64,000 nt of DNA from Penelope pileata (taxonomy: Eukaryota > Chordata > Aves > Galliformes > Cracidae): NCBI GenBank assembly GCA_013396635.1, contig WBMW01003834.1, positions 162,258 to 226,257 on the forward strand, in the 5' to 3' direction. The notes under the pieces were generated by a model that saw only the letters and a list, made by a program, of their open reading frames with translations, made no database searches and had not been told where the DNA came from. Of the stretch, positions 49,688-62,858 are shown one piece after another; position 1 is the first letter of the stretch; every line of letters starts with the position of its first letter. The position numbers and the translations under genes were made by a program.

Positions 49688-52600
49688 ATGGCAGGACGGC
49701 CTCATCCTTATGACAGTAACTCCAGTGATCCAGAGAATTGGGATCGGAAATTGCATAATAGACCTCGTAAGCTTTGTAAACATTCAAGGTAGGTGTTGTG
49801 TACAATCTATTGCATCTCAAAACTACAATAAAAGCCCCTTCTAAAGGCTACTGTATCTGGTTGTGGCAAGTCCTGTCATAAATTTCATGGTTACTTTCAA
49901 AAGGAATGCTACTTAATTCTTGTAAAAGATGTTTCCTAATGTAACTGATTTGTCAGCCTCCCTTATCTGTGCTTATATTTGCTTTGTGATATGTGGGATC
50001 TTTGTGTTTCCATGGGTTGTTTTTTTTGTTTTTAAAACTAAATGTCTTCTGTGTATATCAAGACACCAGCTGAGTGGCTGAATGCCTAAATATTTAGGGT
50101 GCTTACTAGGATTTACTTCATGTTCACTTTTTAGTTACTTGGTACTCTCTGTTAAGCAGCATACTTAAAATACTTGCAACTTGGTCATGTTGATAACTAA
50201 TATTTGCTTGCATTCAAGTGTCACGCTTTGTAGTACTTGCTTTGCAAAGCTGTGTGTCAGACCATGCTTGCCTCTGCTTCCCCCACTGTGAGGATGTTTT
50301 CTAAGTGCTTCTTGAAGACGTTATGAAGTTAATTAGTGTTTTAATAGCATATAGCATTTAAACATGATCTAAGCTGAGCTATCAGTTACCTCGCAAATCT
50401 GTGTGACGAAGCATGTTGCTGGAAATACAAGCAAGTATTCAAAAAAGTGGATCTTTGACTACTTTTGCCTTTTAGAAATGCTAAATATAACTGAAAATAT
50501 CTGTTAGCTAGCTAAAATTGTGAATTCTTTAAGCTTTCCCACTTTAAGGATGATAAGAAAAGAGCTAAGGAGAACATTCGATAACGACAACTTAAGTCAT
50601 GTTTTTATTTTATTGATACAGATAAACTGGACTGCAGTGTTGCCCAAAGCATCCTGCAAGCAATTAATACTGTTGGTTATTGTCCTGTCATTAAATCTTC
50701 GATAATTGAGACATCTGAGAGGGCAGGAAAAAAAAAATGCTTTGCTAATTAAAAGGCTCGCAGGGAGACCCATGTAATTATAGGCTTGTTTGAGATATTA
50801 CTTCACAGTGAATAATGGAATGTTTAATGCAGAACTGCTGCTGTTGGTCAGTGTGGGCCTATGAAATACAGCTTTGTACAGCTGCTATTTTTGTGAAGAT
50901 TAGTGTCTGGTAAGTGGTTGGTCTGTGTCCCTTATTTAGGGTCAAAATGTGGCACAGCATTAGCAAACAAACAATGTAGTCATTATAAGGCTTTGTATGT
51001 GAATCGAGCGCTGTTTGCTGTCAGGTGTCACAGCGTAATTGCAGATGGATGATTCATTGCTGAGCCTGGTCCGTGTTGTTCTGTGATCCCGTGCTACCTC
51101 CCGTGACTGTGGTCTGAAATGCAACCTAAAGCTGATATTGATGCAGATGGCAAATGATGGAGAGAGTACTAAATAATGAAAAGGACTTGTTAGCAACGTG
51201 TGATCAGAATGGCCTGGTAAACTGGGAGCAATTGGTCGTACATTTTTAGTATTGCTAAATGTTAAGGTAAGCATTAGGAGCAAAGAATATAGGCCACTTT
51301 TGTAGACTACATAAATGCTATTGTTGGTAGCCCTGGTATTGTAAGGAATGGGCCAGGAATTGTAAGGAGCTGTCTCAAGGGGCAGTTAAATGGGTGTAAA
51401 TCCACAGTAACATCATACGATCAAAAGGGCTAATGCAGCTCTTGGATGTTTGGTGAAGCTATTGGGAGCCTGCTATTAGCAGTTTAGGGAAGATAAGAGT
51501 TGTTAAATATCTTGTGAGGAGAGGAAAAATCAAAGGTTAAGTAATGATGACTTGGTCAGTGTGTAAAGACCCTTGCAGAAACAGTAACATAACAAGGAGC
51601 TTTAGTCTGCAGGCCAACTTGTAATAAGATGTAGCAGCTGGGAGCTGGAGCTAGGTACATCCAGTGCAGAGGAACGGTGCGTGTCTCACCACATGTGGCC
51701 TGATGTGGGTTATCTGCTTTGCAGAAATATTTAAATTTATTTAAATAAATAAAGCTGGGCAGCTTTCTAAAAAGATTATTTGATGCAGGTAGAAATTAAC
51801 TTGAGGAAGTCTATGGCCTGTGCCTTTGAAAAAGGCTGCTTCACTTCATGAAGTCTGAATTCAAGGTTCACCACCAGCAGATATGCCTCTGAAATAACTA
51901 CAACTGAGTTAGACGTGTTTCTGGCAAAACACAGGACGCATTTCCAATAAAATGCTGAACAGCCAGCATTTAATGGAAGCTTTTAGTACATATGGTAGGG
52001 TTATAGTAGTTAAGGCAACATCTTTTTATTTTTTATTTTTTCCCCAAATGATACAGATTCTTTTTGAAAACCTTTGTGAATAAGAAACCAACTAATAGTT
52101 TGAGGTCGTAATAGAATAAGGCATAAATTAAGGAGAACTATTCTGTTACCTTGTTCCATTGAAATCCTTGATTATTTCAGTGAATCAAGTTACTGGAAAA
52201 TAGTGTACTTTATTTAAAAGCCTAAGCTAAATAATTTGATTTGGAGTGGCCAAATGTAGACATTACTATAATTTCTGACTTAATGGACACTTCTCAAGAG
52301 AAGTAAGTCTGTGAGAAACGCAGTGTGAGAAAAATGCCTTTGAAGAAAACTGTTTCATCATCAAGGTTTGAGTACTGCAGTCTTACTTGACTTGCACTTT
52401 CAAAACATGCCTTGTTATCTAAGAAAAAACATACTTCAGGTTTTAAAACTGTAGTGGTGAAATACAAACTTCATATTGAATCTCAGTGAGGGAGTAATAT
52501 TTAAGGTAGATGCTTAGCTTGTCACTTCTTGATCACATGCTTTAGAGTGTTTAATCTACCAACCTTAACATTCTTAAAATAGCTTAAATAATTGTCTGGA

Positions 52601-55600
52601 TTTGTTTAAAACAAACCAGGAGCATAAGCCATCCTCCTGTGTGTAAGGCTTATGTGGCAGCACGGAGAGCCGTGGAACCCCGCTCCCTTCACAGTGCCGT
52701 CTGTTTGAGGCCAAGGACTCATGCAAAACTGTCAGAAGAGTGCTCATATTTAACAGTTACACAGCTTAACCAATCTTTTTTCTTTCTAGTTTGAGTATCA
52801 GACCCAACTTTTGAAACCTCTGGCAAGTTGTGCTGTTTGCTCTCCATTTTCTTATTTGTCCTGAGATGAGCAACGTAGCAGAAAACAAGAACCTCAAATG
52901 TTAATGCGAGTGATCCCTAGAACACACAGAAGGAGCTGATGGGATGAAATTTTGTGGTGTTAAAGCTGACTGTAGCTAATGATAAAAGCTATTAGGAAAG
53001 TCTTTGAGATGCTGTTTATTCAAGTACTCCTCGAGTAAGATGGAAGAAAGCTTTCAGGAATCAGATGTTGACTGAACAGTGGCTAAGGTTCAAGTAAATA
53101 GTCATTCATATTTTCATAATAGATAATACTGTTTGGTATTTTCTATTAATTTTTTATTGGTTATTAGCTTTCCATGTTAGTTTCTAGCTTCCGTAGTGCT
53201 TTAGTTGTTGTTGGAAGACTTTAATTCTGTTGCACTAAGTGCTTTGTCTAGGGTTGTGGTGGAAAATCTGTCTGAAACTTCTTAAGATCTGTCCCAGATC
53301 TCTTTGCTGCTCTTTTAGTTCCATTTGATGTTTCCACGTTTGTTCATCTGCCCTACTACATGAATGAACAAAACACGCCTGTGCCGTGATTTTGTTTTCA
53401 TGACTCTTGAACCTTTTGCATCTTTAAAAATACTGAATTTCTTTAAAAAATTTTCTGTGAATGACAAGTTACTGTGCAGGTGCTGAAGGCTGAAAATTCT
53501 TGTGGCTAATTTTATTTTTGCATGCTGGAGAGAGTGTATTCATGAGTTCTGAAAGAAAGTGCAACTTGCCTCAGCATTCTGTAAGTACATGAAGCATCCT
53601 CAGAAGTTTTTTTTGTCATTCCTGCAGTGATATTAGAATTTATGATGTTTTCTGCTGCAGGGCAGATTTTTTTTCCTGCCCTTGTGATTGGATTTCTGCC
53701 ACTGAACATTTTGTAGGATGCTCTAAGTTCGATACAGGTTCATTTAGTGTTTGGATGTGAGTCTTTTGAATTCCAACCTCTGAAGAGAAGTTTTCATAGA
53801 TGAATGTACTTTCCAACCCCAAGGAAAAATACTATGCTTCTTAGTATCTTAAAATTTGTTGTTTATGTATTTATTAATCTAACATCCCTTTTTGAAAAAT
53901 TGCTGGTATATAAATAAAGGCAACTAGTATTTGCGTGTAGAGGTGATGCATTTGGATAGTTTGACGGAAGTCATGAGGTGTGTGATTGCATATTTATGTA
54001 AAGGCTAATGTTTTGCTGGTTGGAAAATCCCTTTGGCAAGCAAACACATGGGATTTTTTTTGTTGTTACCTTTCTGAAATGGAACTGAATTACAAAGAAA
54101 TACATTGTTCATGGTTGATAGGACTTGCTGAAGAATATTTAAGAATTTTGGAGCAGGGAGTGTGTTTTCAGAGCTGCTGTGCTGAACTGAGGAAAGGTCC
54201 TGTAGCACTCTCCGTTTTAAGAAGAGAATTCTTTTCAAGGGCTTTTTAACGGAGACTGAGCCCCGCGTTAAGCGTGGCTGCTGGACCCTGCTTTTGGAGT
54301 CTTGATGGGTGTGTGTCCTGGCCTGATGGGTAGCTTTGTGAGAGAATTGGAACTAGCTCATCCGTGGCATGTTCTTTCTACCTGAAAACAGAATAAAGGA
54401 GAAGAAGAAAACGTGCTAGTTCTGCTCTGATGAAAAGGCCACGTATCAGGAACCAGTGCTGAAAGAACTGACATGCACTTCCACTTGTACTTGCTGGTGG
54501 TTGGCTGCATTGCTGGATGGGGGAAGAAAGCCTGAGACTTTTCCGGCACATAGTCTATCTGGCTGCGGATAGCCGTGTCTTCCATGAGTTATTCTGAAGG
54601 GAATCATGGAATCATTAAGGTTGGAAAAGACCTCTAAGTTCATCTAGTCCATCCGTCCACCTATCACCAATATTGCCTACTAAACCATGTCCCTGAGTGC
54701 CACATCCACATGTTTCTTTAACACCTCCAGGGGCAGCGACTTCACCGCCTCCCTCGGCAGCCCATTCCAGTGCCTGACCACTCTTTTGGAGAAGTAGTTC
54801 TTCCTAATAGAAGAAATGACTTATAAGACTGCAGTGGTTATTCTGCTTCTGAAAGGTCATTGTGTGAACCCTTAGAAAAAAACAAACGAAAAAAAAAAGG
54901 GAGAGGAAATTCACTGGCTCAGAGAACTCAAATTGTGGAAAGAGAAACTTTTCCTGCTACATGGAAAGAACTGACTCCTCAATCAAGAATGCTGCTGCTG
55001 TCCTGCCTTTTGTAATCACTGGTCTCTTGTTTTTTCTTACTGACTTCCCCTTTCCAACTGCGGTCTTACGCTGAAATCCCCTTTGCTTTTTCAACTTTAA
55101 TTTCTATGCTGCTGCTAATCCCATCTTGATTTATTTTATTGGAAGACCTGCTGTGAAGCTATTCCTCAGTGTGTTGTGAGTCCTTAAAACAGCCTGCAGC
55201 CATTTAACAAGACTCATTTAAAAATGCTGTAGAATAATGCTTGCTTATCCTTCCCCAAAGAGAAAACCTTTAATATATATGTCAGGATAAAATTTTCTGG
55301 TTGGCGTTGTTGCTTTTTGTGCTCAGTGGGCTCGTCTTGTTGTCCAGCATCGGATGACTCCTTGGTGTGAAGATGCGCTGCATCAGGAGCCGATGCACCG
55401 ATTTTGGAACAGCAAGTGTAGATTAGTGTAGTTGTGTGCCAATATTTAGATGGTCACAAAGTGTAGTAGGTCTTTCTTACCATGAACTTGCTGGGAAAGG
55501 GATGTTTACAGTTGAAAAATGGAGCCTGTGCTGTCTTGTTCACAAGAGGCCGTTGCCATACCTGCTTGTGAGCTCAGTGCAAGGTGAATTCATTGTAAAT

Positions 55601-58600
55601 ATAAATTCAGGCAGACTTTACAGGGAGAAATTACATGTCCTTGAAACTGCATGAATGTGTGTATCGTGAATGATCCTGAACGCAAATGAGCTCAGTGACA
55701 AGAGGAAGTTAGCGATAACCTTTTCAGATGTGTGTTTGTGTGCTGAAAGCCGACAAGCTGGCAGGACTAGAAATAGCTTCGCAGATGGTGCTTGGCACGG
55801 CAGCGAGCAGCTCTCCGCTCGCGCGCTCCCCGCGCTGCCTGTCACTCCCGTCGCCCAATGGCCGCCCGGGGATGCCGGACGGCAACTCTGAGTTGGGCTG
55901 GCAGGAGGCGGCGGGGTCAGACGTCAGGATCGCACTACGCATGGCTGAGTCAGTGACTGCGAGGAATTGAGCTGAATTAATACCTAGAGGGGGCTGCGTC
56001 TCTGAATGGACTGTGCAGCTACGAGCTCTTACCCTTGAGGGGAGGATGATGGAGGAAAAAGTATGGCTTGCTCATGGTGCCGTGAACCACTGAGGAGAGG
56101 ATGGAAATACCAAATATGCTGAACTTAACAAGTAATGCCAAAGGATGCTGATCTGGCTTTCAAGGCTGCCTTTTTGGAAGGAACAGAATTCCTTTGTGCT
56201 CTGGTTTCAAAATTATTTCCATGCTTTTGTGTTTCCTCCCTGATAGATACAAGAGGAAGGTGCGTATCCCTTAACAGCAATAATCTGTGGGTAGCGTTAA
56301 GGAGCAGAACTAGTGAAAGGAAGGGTGCTGTCCTTTGTGTGTACTGGTCAATTTACATCTCTGCTGACAAAGAACAGGCTTCAGGGGGAGGGAGGGAGGC
56401 ATCAGCGTTGTTGTGTAAGTCCTGGTGGTAGGAGCAGAACAGATTTGATTTTATCTAAAGCCTTACAGAAATATGGCTGTACTTACTGTCTATATAAAGC
56501 TCTTTATCCTTGTTCTACAAGCGTTGATTATGTGAATCATCCTAGGAAAGGACTGGATCGAAGTTTACATGTTAAGAGGAGTTAGTTAATATAAGCTCTA
56601 TAAGATGAAGGGTGGGGAAAAAAGGGTAAAAATCTTGATTAATATTCCTTTGCTATGTCCTTTGCATTTACTTACAGTTTTATGACTTTCTTTATGGCTG
56701 TTTTCCATGGCTTTTATATTGGTTTACCACCATAATTCTGTGTAGGCAAGAGCACATTTCATAAACCAAGCGTGTTTGTTGGCAGCGTTCAGTAGGATGC
56801 ACAGAAACTTTTTGCATTGGAATACATGCTATTTGTTTTGGCAGTACAATTAATTCAGTTTAATGACTTTAATCATTAGTAACATATTCAGAGCAAAATG
56901 TTGTTATGTATAAAGACAAACCGGAGCTCTTCTTCCGCTGATGACTCTGATGCATCGTTACATTGAAGAGCTTTAACTTTTTTCTTTTGCAGTAAAGGAA
57001 GAGCTCTTTTTTAAAAATACTAAGTATACCAGTATGCAAATGTGCCATTTTGATGGGACTTTCCTCCTTATTAAAGGAGGTCCGTATTAAACAGGTTTCT
57101 TTAAAGCCTTGAGCTTATTTGGTTTTCTTTGTGAGATAGCTACTTTTAAAGAAAATGCCTCTTTCCTGTTACAAAGGCAGAGCTTCCTTTAGCTGTGACT
57201 CAGGAGGACAATAATTCACTTGCTGACCCGAGGTTCTTAAATGGGTGCAGTGCTACTGTTCTAGTGCTCCTCTGGAGCCAGAAAAAGCAATATATTGAAT
57301 TTTTGTCAAGGTTGTCTAAACACACCAATATTCATAGGACTGGTCTCTTTGAAGGTGATTGACAAATGAAGACAGCCTTAACCTTCCCTTTATAAACTTG
57401 TGTTCCCTAGGTATAGGTAGCCTACATAGGGGTTTTTTCCAGCTTAGTTTTAAATTACATGCTGTATATTATTAAGCATCTAGGAGAAGATTTTCTGCTG
57501 AGATGCTGGTTTTGTGCCTCTGTTCTTGCCCACAGCTTCCAGGGCGCGCTGCACAGCTGTTAGTCATCGGCTGGGAAATGAATTGAAAGTTCAAAATTGC
57601 AAATATTTCCTTTTAGAGAGATCGGAAACTGTAATGGCTTCTTGGAAGCTTGAAGTAGTGCACTGTACGGAACACCCTTGACTATTGTAGGCTGAAATGA
57701 AGATTAATATAGTGTGACACCCAGGTGCTGCTTGAGACCATTGGCTTCCTGGCACTTGTAATTATCAGTGGCTCACTGGGAAGTACTGGTGCTGTGTCTG
57801 GGCTGCATAATGTGGCTGTGAGCCACAGTGCTCGCTAGCAGTTTGCTTGTTCTTTCAAGTAGGGCTGCTCTGCCTTTGGTCCCTCTTTCATCAGAGCAGC
57901 AGCTGCAGTGGCACAACAGAGCTCCCTAGTGAACCAAGCCCAGTTGGCTTGGCTGCATCACTGGGGACGGGCTTGGTACCTCCAGTTTTCAGTGAAGGTT
58001 GAGAGTTCATCTGCAAAATGCATTGTCGCGAGTCTCAGCAGCTAAAGAAATCATTTTGAAATTATGGAAAGGCAGGTCTAACTCAATAGTGAATGGATGC
58101 CTACCTGTGCGACCTGCTCTAGGGAAGCTGCTTTGGCAGGGGGGTTGGACTCGATGATGTCTCGAGGTCCCTTCCAACCCCTACAATTCTGTGATTCTGT
58201 GAAATTAAGGAACTCCTAACAGGCTTTGTATTGCTGGTGTGAAGCAGTTTTCTGTGTTTCCCAGTGGAAAAAGTCCCCTGTCTTCAGGGGCTTTGTTGTG
58301 AGGGGAAGAAAATGGCATTACGAATCTTGCTGTCAAAAATATACGTATATTTAGTAGCTTTGTCTTCGTACTTTCTTGAACGTATGCAACTTCTTCTACA
58401 GCCTCTTGGTAGTACAGTACGTCACAGATTGTCCTTCAGTCAGGTACACGGGTCCCAGGGCAGCTCCTCTTGCAGACTGACACAGTACTGGCTACAATGC
58501 TGATACACTGGCACAGCTCTCCAAGTCCAAATGTCACCAGTTCGGGTCTGTGTCTCTTCAGACATGCTCAGTTCCACCCATTTCTTTCCATTCTTTGTTC

Positions 58601-61600
58601 AGATTTAAACTCGTTTGTTTTCCTTGCTTGCTGCAGAGCACAGTCATCTTCCAGTGGTGGTGTCTATCTGCATGCACGTGCTGTAGAGCAGCAGAACATT
58701 TCTGTCAGGTCCATCTTCAGTGCATCAAAGAAATACTTTGAATGTTTTCTGTATTCTGCGGTTCAACAGTGATGGGATTGAAGATCGTCATTCTAAATGG
58801 CCGTTAATAAGATGAGGGACGATCGTGGTTCAGATGGTGCTGTCTTGAGCCAGACTGCCTGAGCTCTGGGCAGCACTCAGTGTGTGCACTGCTGGTCTGG
58901 CTAGCAGGCGGTGGGCCCAGCGCACAGGCTGCGTTAAGCTGTGCCTTGGAGGGAGGAAGGCACAGCAGAGAAGTAGAGCAAACTTCTGTCTGGTGTGTCC
59001 AACTGCAATTTCATTTTATTTGCTTATCAGTTTCAGAAATCATTTAAGGTTTCTGCCATCCCCAGCTGCCTCCACCCCGGCGGTAGCACTGTGTCCCACG
59101 CTGGTGGCTCACGCGTCCGTGCCCGGCAGCTCCGTGGGTACCGCCCGCTGCCAGGGTGCACCCAGGCCGAGTAGGCCCTGGCGAGAGCGTGGGCGTGGGG
59201 CTGAGCCTCCAGCCTGCCCTGGTGGGGCTGAGGAGGAAGCCTGGTGCCAGCTGAGTCAGGGTTGCTTCCTGTAGCACCTGTTTTTCTCCTGTGAGAGATT
59301 ATTAACCAGGGCTCATCCCACTGCAGTGTGAACTCTGAATCACCGCTTGGAGGGTAATGCGGCTTAAGATAGTTTGCTGGATTAAGAAACACATTTTAAT
59401 TGCCTTCCCTGTTAAAGGGTAACTCGTGCCTGCTCGGCCAAAATGCATGATAGGCTCACATATCCTTACAGAGGTTCAGTTTCATTTTCTCTTGTATTTC
59501 CCTCAGTTAAAAAAGCTCGGGCACGTCAGCCTCTGAGAAATAGGGAGCTGCACGTTTTGGTACTGCGAAATAAGGCGCACGCAGAACTCTGGTTGCTGGC
59601 AGCATGGCTCACAGTATTATCAGAGCTAGGATCAAAATGCTTTGTTAACAAAGGCACGGTCACATGTGGCTTTACCAGGATTTGCTGAGGTGCTTTGTCA
59701 CAGTGCTGCTGTGTTTGGGGTGTTCCCCCTCCCCTCTGGGGCTGGTTTATGTCTGCAGGTCATGCTATAACCCTTGGGGGCAGGAAGCCTGTGGCCATGC
59801 CTTGGGATCATTCCTGTCATCATTTCGTTTCCGATGGTTTGGAGCTGCATTTCATACCTATTAGAATGGTTATGTTCTATATACATTAGTTATATAGGGA
59901 AGAAAAGGTGCAAAGGTTTTCCTAAATTGTTGATGCCCTTGAAAGGAAGGTTTGCTGGTCTCACCCTTGAGAACTTCTGCACGTTTCATGTCTATAATCC
60001 AGACTTTACCTTTTTCTATTTGAGGAGTAAAACAAGCGAGGAGATGCATTAGCCATGCTGAAATGCTGTACATCTCTGTACAGTCAAAACAGCACTGAGG
60101 GCCCTGCGGAAAATGCTGTCTTCTTGTAATGAAAGCGTCTCGCTCATCTTAGTTCTTGGACTGTGAATCGGAGCATTTCCAGCCCTGAGCAAGGCTTGCA
60201 GTTGTTTTACCTTATTCAATAGACCTTTGGCTGACTTCACATCTTAAAGATGCATGTCTTATTGCAGCATATTTTAAGCTTGGCAGGAAACAGTATTGCA
60301 GTAGATTCTCTCTGCACCAAACTTGTGCTTCATCAGCTACAAGCTCTTTCCCTCAAACGGCGTGGGGGGAAACGCCTTCCTTAGCTGAGAGCGAGATTTC
60401 TTACCCTTTGCATTATGCTAATATTCACTTTATGCCAATTTTAGCACTGATGTAAACTACTGAAGATGTATTGTGGCTTTCTGTTCTGTTTTACATTCAT
60501 CCTCTTCTCAGTCACTGGTACCTGAAGCTGAAACTTACCATATTAGATGCTCACTTTTGGACTAGTCTCGTGGGGAGCTTGGGGTTTTTTTTTTTTGGTC
60601 ATTACTTTTAAGCAACTTAGAAAGAGGACATTCTGCTCTACTTGCTTGTACAGTGCGTGCTTTTAAAATGTTGTGCTCTTCCCAGCTACGTCCTCATTCT
60701 TAGCTCTCCGTGTTCTCGAATCCTACCGCACTCCTAGCATTCACATTTCAGGTCTCTTGGTAAGCTGGGGGATTTGCAGGCTGCAAGTAAATGGGGGCAT
60801 TGAGGCTCCTGTGGGAAATGATGACCCATCTTTGTCAGATCCTGTAGCTGTCCACACGTCTGTCTCAGTTACTCAGTACCCAGGGTTTTGTTGAAGTTCC
60901 TCAGTCAAGGTTATTTCTTATAAACAAGGAGCATTGTGATGCCTGTGCTTAAAAGGCAAATAACCAAGGAACCGATTTAGGAATTCTGCCGGAGTGCAAG
61001 GACACAGATGTGTCCCCACTGATGTAAAATTGTATTTACAAGAGTACCAACAAAAGGGAAAAGTATTTTCAGTAAATTTCAGCAATAGCTTTTGCAAGTT
61101 GCTGTTTAATTTTTAGGTAGTTCGTGAGAGTACTGGACCTTGAAACAGAAAGGCTTTGTTGGTAGCTTTAATAATTAATTGCAAAACAGAATCAGTATCT
61201 TTAATTTAGGAAACGTAGCACAAGCACAGTCTAAAAAAATCTTAAATTAAAACTGGTTAGTTTTGAACAAATGTCCTGCTTGTTACTGACAGTGCTGTAG
61301 GTCTCAGCTTTGATAATGCAGTGCGTAAGTTTGCTGCCTCAGTGATGGTCTCTTACCATTGCTCCTTCTGAGAGTAACTGAAAATTTGAGAAAGAATGCA
61401 AAAAACAAACTCGTGGCTGGTGTATCTTGATGTATTAACTCGTTTAAGGCTGAACTGCTTTGAAAAGGGCCAATTAAAAAACAACAACAACAAAAAAAGC
61501 ATTAAAGAAACAACTAAGTAGCTAAGTCAATACTAAAAGCCAGTGCTGAGAGAAATGTTTTCAAAACCAGATCTTACTGGAAAAAATGAACCCTACCTTT

Positions 61601-62858
61601 TGATTTCATAGTTTGATTACAACACTTAATCTAGCAGTAAGAATCAAAATCCTCGGATGTATTTGATTTATTTGTTCTGGAAGGGATTTCTGCAAATGTA
61701 GTTCCACAGGCCGTCTCCGTCTGATCAGTGTCTCTTTGTAGATGGTGTGGCAATAACCAGATAATTCTTGCTGTCTGTTTAATGTTCCAAATCATTGTTT
61801 ATGTTTGCAAACGTAAGCCTGAGTGCAGCAAAGAAAGAAATGGATGTGGATAATGTTAGTCTTCAGTTGGCACTCCATGTACATGTTTTGAATGTCTTGA
61901 AAAATTGAATGTAAAGTGTTTCTGAAATTTTGTAATGTTGAACGTTTCTCTTCTGTTTCCAGCACCTCATCACGTATTGCTAAAGGAGTAGACTGTACAA
62001 AAATGAGCCTCCATGGTGCCAGTGGTGGACATGAGAGATCAAGGGACAGACGCAGATCGAGTGACAGGTCTCGCGACTCATCCCATGAAAGAGCAGAATC
62101 TCAGCTCACTCCATGCATCAGGAATGTTACTTCACCAACGAGACAGTACCACTCTGGTGTGTTCAGATCTGTAGCATTTCAGGATTAAAGTATTTAAGCT
62201 TCTTACCAATTTCTTAAAGGAATACGATAAAAAGCATGGGCTTTGTTGATGCCACGGCATATGGATGTCTTACATGTGCCCTGGGCTGGGAGTACCCTTC
62301 TTTGCTAGGTTATGACATTTATGTATTCCTATGTGTTGGTTCTTATTTAATAGGGATCACAAGAATAATCTAACTGAACGGTAGGAACTTTGGGTTCCTG
62401 CATAGAAAGTAGTTACTTCTGAAGGTTTCTTTAGCTAGAATAGCTTTCATTGAAAGAGATTTTATCAGTTTGCCGTGCTACATCCCTGGAAGGACTTAAG
62501 CTGCATAGAGCTCATGTAAAGCTAAGATTTCGTGTTTTTTTTTTTTCTCTTTCCACCTCTTGCCCTCTTAAGATCGAGAAAAGGATCACAGTTCATCTCG
62601 ACCAAGCAGCCCTCGTCCTCAGAAGACTTCCCCTAATGGTTCCACTGTTAGCATGGGGAACAGCAGCAGAAACAGTAGCCAGTCGAGTTCAGATGGGAGC
62701 TGCAAGGCTGGCGGGGAAATGGTGTTTGTGTACGAAAATGGAAAAGAGGGAGCTCGGAATGTAAGAACTTCAGAACGGGTAACGCTCATAGTGGACAACA
62801 CCAGATTTGTTGTAGATCCTTCTATCTTCACTGCACAACCAAATACGATGTTGGGCAG
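49688..62858 (+). CDS. BTBD10: BTB/POZ domain-containing protein 10, N-terminal part (continues past the window)
   Basis: Coding exons are 49688-49788, 61963-62156 and 62573-62858; the remaining exons lie to the right. Exon 2 opens with MAGRPHPYDSNSSDPENWDR, close to the human N-terminus as I recall it, and its donor GTAGGT splits a Ser codon (AG/C). Exon 3 encodes TSSRIAKG and then MSLHGASGGHERSRD, an Arg/Ser-rich stretch; exon 4 continues Ser-rich and reaches RVTLIVDNTRFVVDP at residue 167, the start of the BTB/POZ fold. Phases agree at all three junctions, giving about 193 residues of an expected total near 475. The exon 3 donor (GTGTGT) is weak. BTBD10 is reported to bind Akt and PP2A, keeping Akt phosphorylated; KCTD20 is its paralogue. 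Intron 2 is 12.2 kb and intron 3 is 416 bp. Confidence 0.95.
51400..51840 (+). mobile_element. Ancient CR1-like LINE 3' region in BTBD10 intron 2
   Basis: Sense-strand landmarks of an old CR1 family occur in order: AGGGCTAATGCAGCTCTTGG (about 51427), ACAAGGAGCTTTAGTCTGCA then GGCCAACTTG (51593-51622), TTCTAAAAAGATTATTTGAT (51765) and GAAGTCTATGGCCTGTGCC (about 51807). Divergence is high and the family name cannot be fixed by eye. Confidence 0.5.
54602..54810 (-). mobile_element. CR1 LINE 3' fragment in BTBD10 intron 2
   Basis: Reads antisense from AATCATGGAATCATTAAGGT (54603), then GGAAAAGACCTCTAAG, through CACCTCCAGGGGCAGCGACT (about 54723) and CAGCCCATTCCAGTGCCTGA (54759) to GTTCTTCCTAAT (about 54797). 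This is a fairly well preserved CR1 3' UTR, 5'-truncated, inserted opposite to BTBD10 transcription. Confidence 0.9.
55790..55960. promoter_or_regulatory. Small intronic CpG island, candidate alternative promoter or enhancer
   Basis: A sharply bounded GC-rich block inside the AT-rich second intron of BTBD10, with about 19 CpGs in 150 bp by my count. It contains a CCAAT box (55855-55859), GACGTCA (55920-55926, CRE-like) and CTGAGTCAGTGACTGC (about 55945-55960, AP-1/antioxidant-response-like). No transposon explains it. Short ORFs on both strands (72-81 codons) look like by-products. A downstream untranslated exon splicing to 61963 would be needed for it to act as a promoter; no decisive donor stands out. 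Confidence 0.6.
58090..58203 (+). mobile_element. CR1 LINE 3' end in BTBD10 intron 2
   Basis: GGATGCCTACCTGTGCGACC (58095) leads to GGTTGGACTCGATGATGTCT (58143), CGAGGTCCCTTCCAACCCC and the terminal ATTCTGTGATTCTGTGA repeats. This is a well preserved, strongly truncated CR1 tail in sense orientation. Confidence 0.93.

Noticed and set aside
49518..49844. 108-codon ORF over BTBD10 exon 2
   Set aside because: It is the wrong frame. The real BTBD10 frame starts at the ATG at 49688 and gives MAGRPHPYDSNSS.
55988..56001. CCTAGAGGGGGCTG near the intronic CpG island as a CTCF site
   Set aside because: Only about 10 of 14 core positions agree, which is too weak to list as a feature.
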